Assembly (NCBI RefSeq): GCF_914767665.1
Contig: NC_059501.1
Coordinates: forward strand, 84,728,798 to 84,792,797
Origin: Harmonia axyridis
Lineage: Eukaryota > Arthropoda > Insecta > Coleoptera > Coccinellidae
Length of the DNA: 64,000 nt
Reading direction: 5' to 3'
Below are positions 59,086-64,000 of the stretch, in pieces. A program made the position numbers and the translations under genes. Every line of letters begins with the position of its first letter. Position 1 is the stretch's first letter. A model generated the notes under the pieces. The model was not told where the DNA came from, made no database searches, and worked only from the letters and a program-made list of their open reading frames with translations.

Positions 59086-59393
59086 ACTTTACAACAATAT
59101 TAAATGAAAAATAGAACGTGAACCTTGGTTCAATACAACTAAATTTCTCCTAATTAAAAGACGATCACAAGGGTGAAAGTTTTAACGATCATACATGACA
59201 GTATTCTAATGAACAAGACAACAAGTGCATTAGAACAACTTTCAACATCTTCACTTTACAACCATCATAGAAAACTGATAACTGAACGTGAGAGCTAGGT
59301 TTAATACAACTAACTTTCTCCTAACTAAAAGACGGTTACAAGGGTGAACATTTTAAGGATATTACATGACAGTATCTTAATGAGCATGACATA
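59086..59393. repeat. Tandem duplication of about 160 bp
   Basis: The blocks at about 59086-59230 and 59248-59393 share CACTTTACAAC, AATACAACTAA(A/C)TTTCTCCTAA, AAAAGACG and ACATGACAGTAT in the same order, with about 20-25% change by eye. Confidence 0.75.
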
Positions 59394-59890
59394 TAGTTTC
59401 GTTGAGGGGGAGTGCAGTTGAACTACTTAATTTTAATCGATGTGCATTTCCGAGTCGCTATCTTCAATAATGTATAGAATATAATAGAATTGAAGTTTCT
59501 CTTCCACATAACCTAAATTCATGATAATTCGAATAATGGTGCAGTCAAGGTTTTTTTTTTTGGAGGGTATGGTTTAGCTGAACGAAATAGGCAACAGCAA
59601 CTGTTTTAAGTATCACGAGGGTAGAATACGTTCTTTTTGGCATGAATGGTACCTACGTACAGAATATTTTGAGTGATATAGATATGTAAGGAAATAACTG
59701 CACATCATTTTCAGAAAGTACTCTAGTATTGAATCTGGAATTCTCGATAATTTCTCTTCCACATTTTGAAATTATATTCAAGGGTTATATTGTTGAGCGT
59801 TTCTAAACCCATTTGATATACTTTTGTTGATTTTTTGAAAATTAGTCGAGGAGTCATTACTCCGATCAATCAAACACAACAAAATATGAG
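59394..59890. other. AT-rich DNA without recognisable features
   Basis: No gene, repeat or transposon terminus recognised. Confidence 0.35.
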
Positions 59891-59894
59891 GAAT

Positions 59895-60480
59895 GTTCTC
59901 GTGCCAAATTATGAGGTGCGACCTCTCCCAGGGGTTTGGCGTTTCTTCCCGAGATCGCTGGTGGACTCTTCAGTTCAATTTCCAGCCATTTCTGCCTAAG
60001 ACACACCCTCACACGCGTGAGTGACGCGACACCTATAACGCCATCTCTTGAGAAGCACAGTCACAATACACTCCCCCGCCAGTACCGACGTCCTACCAGA
60101 GGAGGAAATGTCCAGGTGTTTTTGAGGGGGAGAGAGCACAACCGAGCTCTGAAGGCTGAAATGCAGGCTCAGCGTACCATCGGCTTGTATCCGATCAACA
60201 CTCTGGGAGCCCCATCTCGGGGTCACCACTTTGGCGAGGTGTTTTTGAGCCAAATGACGAGGTGCAACCTCTCCCAGGGGTTTGGAGTTCCATCCGAAGA
60301 TCGCTGGTGGACTCTTCAGTTAGGCAATCTAGCGATCTCTGCGTAAGGCACACCCTCTCACATCATCATGGAGAGGTGACACTGCTGCAACGCAGTGAAC
60401 CCTATAAATCCGCCGGGGCCAAAGTAAAGAGTAGTGCGACACCCATAATGCCATCTCTTGAGCAGACAGTGTCACTACAC
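59895..60480 (+). repeat. Duplicated retroelement-type repeat (two copies)
   Basis: GCCAAAT(T/G)A(T/C)GAGGTGC(G/A)ACC-TCTCCCAGGGGTTTGG begins blocks at about 59903 and 60249. Each continues with GATCGCTGGTGGACTCTTCAGTT, AGACACACC/AGGCACACC and a ...GACACC(T/C)ATAA(C/T)GCCATCTCTTGAG ending. Single copies of the second half occur at 44420 and 6440. It may be the 5' region of a non-LTR element. Confidence 0.7.
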
Positions 60481-60489
60481 CAGCCTCCG

Positions 60490-61180
60490 TCAGCTAGTGG
60501 TGTCGAATTCAAGTTAATCATTAATAACCTGTCCCTCAATCCACGAAAACAACAAGAACCAATCACCCCAAAACGCACAGATAACCTCCTTAAACCGCAA
60601 TAATATACCGGACGATCCAATAAATAACCACAACCCCCTCACAAATCAACCCCAAAATCTAACGAATAGCGTCCCATCTCATCTGAACGTTACATAAACA
60701 TCGGTAAATTCAAATTAAGCGAATAAAAGCGGAACCGTCCGAGATAAATATTGCGTTATCGTGTATCACCCCACTCTTCCCCCCACCCCTGCGCCTTGCC
60801 ACGTCGAATCGGCAACACTTAAATCTACCCCGCACGACATTAACCTTATTTCACGTCTTTGCAGTCGATAAATTCGACGGTGGGGGCGTTCGAGTCTGTA
60901 TTAACCCCATTGTTGTTTATGGAGGCGGCCGGGAAAGAATTGTTTACAAATACTCGGGGCTTGATTGCGGCCTGGTCATCCGCCGTATTAATCGAGTGCC
61001 TCCTAACGGCTAAATTGAGAACTATGGACGGCGATCAGTGGCTTAGGAGAGTGGGTGTGAATGCTGTTGATTGATCGTTTATTGGGTCGATTCTTTGGGT
61101 GGTACAACTTCGCTTTCGCCGTTTTTTAACGAAATTCGAGGCTTTATTGTAAAAAACTGGTTATACATTTATGATTCAGA
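60490..61180. other. Less AT-rich, apparently single-copy DNA
   Basis: It includes a C-rich patch at 60770-60800. Short frames (60859-61074, 61071-61310) have no recognisable domain. Confidence 0.3.
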
Positions 61181-62150
61181 GTATTGTTCATCGCTGGCCT
61201 CTACTTTCTTCTATCTTTCGGGCAGCGTTTTGAAGCGATCCACGAATCGATCCGATTTTTGCTTCTTCATAAAACCGGAAGTGCTGGTCAGCTACGTCGT
61301 GTACCATTGATGAAAACAAATGATAGTCCGAGGGAGCAACGTCTGGATAATACGGTGGGTGGGGTAGGACTTCCCATTTCAACGTTTCCAAGTATGTCTT
61401 GACTACTTTTGCAACATGGGGTTGAGCATTGTCATGCTGTAAAATCACATTATCATGTCTCTCGTCGTATTGCGGCCGTTTGTCTCTCAATGCTCGGCTC
61501 AAACGCATTAATTGCATTTGATAATGATCTCCTGTGATTGTTTCAGTTGGTTTTAACAACTCATAATACACTATACTGAGCTGATCCCTCTAAATACTGA
61601 GTATGACCTTAGAACCGTGAATATTCGATTTGGTCGTCGACATGGAAGCATGGTCGGGATATCCCCATGATTTCCTACGCTTGGGATTATCGTAATGAAC
61701 TCATTTTCCGTCTCCAGTCACAATGCGATGCAGAAATTCCAACTGTTTTTGCCTTGCAAGCAGCTGTTCACAAGCAAACAAACGCCGTTCAACACATCTC
61801 GGCTTCAACTCGTACGGCACCCAATTTCCTTGTTTCTGAATCATTCCCATGACTTTTAGGCGTTTTGAAATGACTTGTTGTGTCACTCCCAATAATCCTG
61901 CCAATTTTTGTTGCGTTTGACACGTATCTTGATCAAGCAATGGCTTCAATTTTGCATCTTCGAAAACTTTCTCTCTTCCACCGCCATGCTGGTCTTCAAC
62001 ATCAAAATCACCATTCTTGAAGCGTTGAAACCGCCCTCGGCAAGTTCTTTCACTGATAGCGGCCTCACCATATGTATTTGAGAGCATTCGATGAGCCCCA
62101 GCCACAGATTTCTTCATATTGAACAGGAAATTAAAACCTCCCACAAATTA
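61180..62150 (-). mobile_element. Mariner transposon with a nearly complete transposase frame
   Basis: The minus strand encodes a mariner transposase in one frame from MKKSVAGAHRML (near 62120) to about 61188. Blocks include SERTCRGRFQRFKNGDFDVE, VISKRLKVMGMIQKQGNWVP, VHYDNPKRRKSWG, YYELLKPTETI, LQHDNAQPHVA and LPHPPYYPDVAPSDYHLF. Two nonsense codons replace what the family has as tryptophans: TGA at the VTGD.KW site and TAG in the WWD region. No frameshift was needed to read through, so the copy is young but dead. Confidence 0.9.
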
Positions 62151-62332
62151 CAAGAATTTGTCTCGTAAGATGACATGTTCAGTCGACAATAACTTGATAA
62201 TGCAGGTACAAATCGACATATATTTTGATGTTTACAAATACTAAAGCTTATTGTAGGACATCTATGATCTATTTATTTCGACCACCACTGACCGCTACAG
62301 CCATCATAGCAAACCGGCGGAAGCAAAGTTGT

Positions 62333-63885
62333 ACAGGGTGGGCAAATAAGCGAGGTAAGCGGCTATATCTCAGGATCCACTCATCGTAGAGACTTGCGGT
62401 AAAAAATTTTGCCACTAAAGTAAACAAAAGAAAACACTGGAAATTGTTTTGAAGTTCATACCTCCACCGCTAGGGGGCGTAATAGCTATCGTCGAGTAGA
62501 AAAATGCATTTTACTCGAAAAATTTTCATATTAAGTTGGAAAAAAAATATCATCACTGTAAACCTTGGAAAATTCTCTATCTGTTTGAATTGTCACTTTC
62601 GATTTTGCGACATCAAATAAGGGTGGGGGAAAGATTGAAATCTGACTGATTGAAATGTCTGTAACTTCAGTTTGGCTCAACATTTTTGAGCAAATTAAAT
62701 CTTATTTGAGAGACAACATCTTGTTGATTAAGGAAAAAATATACTCATGATGAATTTGATTCAGCTGCTTCCGATAGGTAGCGCTAAGTCAGAAGTTCAT
62801 TGTTTGGTTCATTTTTCTCTGAAATTTCAAATGTAATGATAGGATTTTCTTAACAGAAACAAAAATTTCATTGAATTTGCATAAAAAAACCTGAAGGTCG
62901 CAAAGCGATAATTTCAGGCGTTCTGAAGTTATGGCCGAAAGAAGATATTCTTCAACTGATGCACTGCGAAAAACCAAATTGAGTCTTCAAGTTCTAACAG
63001 AAACAGAAATCCCATCAAATTTGTATGAAAAAACCAAAAGGTCGCAAAGCGATAGCTTCAGGGGTTCTCTAGTTATGGACGAAAAAAGATATTCTTCAAC
63101 TGATGCACTGAAAAACTAAATTGTGTCTTCTTTCGGCCATAACTCCAGAACGCCTGAAGCTATCGCTTTGCGACCTTTTGGTTTTTTCATACAAATTTGA
63201 TGGGATTTCTGTTTCTGTTAGAACTTGAAGACTCAATTTGGTTTTTTGCAGTGCATCAGTTGAAGAATATCTTCTTTCGGCCATAACTTCAGAACGCCTG
63301 AAATTATCGATTTACGACCTTCAGGTTTTTTCATGCAAATTCAATGAAATTTTTGTTTCTGTTAAGAAAATCCTATCATTATATTTGAAATTTCAGAGAA
63401 AAATGAACAAAACAATGAACTTCTGACTTAGCGCTCCCTATCGGAAGCAGCTGAATCAAATTCATCATGAGTATATTTTTTCCTTAATCAACAAGATGTT
63501 GTCTCTCAAATAAGATTTAATTTGCTCAAAAATGTTGAGCCAAACTAAAGTTACAGACATTTCAATTAGTCAGATTTCTATCTTTCCCCCACCCTTATTT
63601 GATGTCGCAAAATCGGAAGTGACAGTTCAAACAGATAGAGAATTTTCCAAGGTTTACAGTGATGATATTTTTTTTCTAACTTAATATGAAAATTTTTCGA
63701 GTAAAATGCATTTTTCTACTCGACGATAGCTATTACGCCCCCTAGCGGTGGAGGTATGAACTTCAAAACAATTTCCAGTGTTTTCTTTTGTTTACTTTAG
63801 TCGTAAAATTTTTTACCGCAAGTCTCTACGATGAGTGGTTCCTGAGATATAGCCGCTTACCTCGCTTATTTGCCCACCCTGTACA
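62333..63885. mobile_element. 1.55-kb foldback element with about 770-bp inverted arms
   Basis: It starts TACAGGGTGGGCAAATAAGC and ends with the exact inverse (GCTTATTTGCCCACCCTGTA). The arms stay inverse-complementary almost to the centre near 63120. Each arm contains an internal direct repeat of about 130-150 bp (CGCAAAGCGATA...GATATTCTTCAACTGATGCA). Identical short frames on both strands (62789-62977, 62931-63119, 63096-63284, 63238-63426) are products of this symmetry and not genes. Confidence 0.93.
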
Positions 63886-64000
63886 TCTAATATATTTAGC
63901 GCTGCGTGTTTGATGTTGGGTATTTGGATGTGAAATGATGTTGAGGTTTTATGTATTTCAAGTGTCTATTATTTTCGCATTTATCAGATTTTTTAAAATT
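63886..64000. other. Window end, unassigned
   Basis: About 115 bp of AT-rich DNA; nothing recognised. Confidence 0.4.

Noticed and set aside
62789..63426. Four 62-codon frames with nearly identical products on both strands
   Set aside because: Created by the symmetry of the foldback element; no evidence of translation.

Overview
The window is nuclear DNA of an insect. It holds six multi-exon genes whose introns have GT...AG ends, several of them short (80-160 bp), in AT-rich DNA. These are mixed with mariner/Tc1, hAT, foldback and non-LTR retroelement copies and with TTAGG-like repeats. A beetle or related insect is plausible, but the sequence alone does not settle the order. There is no bacterial operon, CRISPR array, rRNA or convincing stand-alone tRNA. 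Gene models were built by hand from translated exons, splice consensus and reading phase; all six close without a frameshift.

Gene-bearing half (1-43 kb). CDK20-like kinase (+, 125-1547). A DUF2236/mpaB-type oxygenase (-, 7806-3252) whose introns carry three DNA-transposon derivatives. A gene-poor stretch (8-16.4 kb) with two hAT elements that have perfect 8-bp target duplications. FBXO11 (-, 29323-16476), an F-box/beta-helix/UBR-box ubiquitin-ligase subunit of about 946 residues in ten coding exons, with introns packed with MITEs. RCE1, the CAAX protease (+, 29513-30998), divergent from FBXO11 across only 189 bp. KCTD3/SHKBP1 (-, 38365-33067), BTB plus WD repeats, eleven coding exons. An intact 726-codon hAT transposase (-, 40921-38741). 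RTRAF/C14orf166 (+, 41704-42740).

Gene-poor half (43-64 kb). This holds degraded non-LTR retroelement ends (RNase H and CCHC-like regions), a tRNA-derived SINE, Tc1 and mariner relics, a 1.1-kb polypurine microsatellite block seeded by three copies of a retroelement 3' end, and a 1.55-kb near-perfect foldback element at the right end. Islands of less AT-rich, apparently single-copy DNA lie between them. This could be intergenic DNA or a long intron of a gene outside the window.

The genes are unrelated housekeeping or regulatory genes and do not form a pathway. I see no sign of a new multi-gene system. The most unusual features are the foldback elements, the repeated insertion of one MITE family into a single gene, the shared internally deleted transposon family, and the insect oxygenase of unknown substrate.
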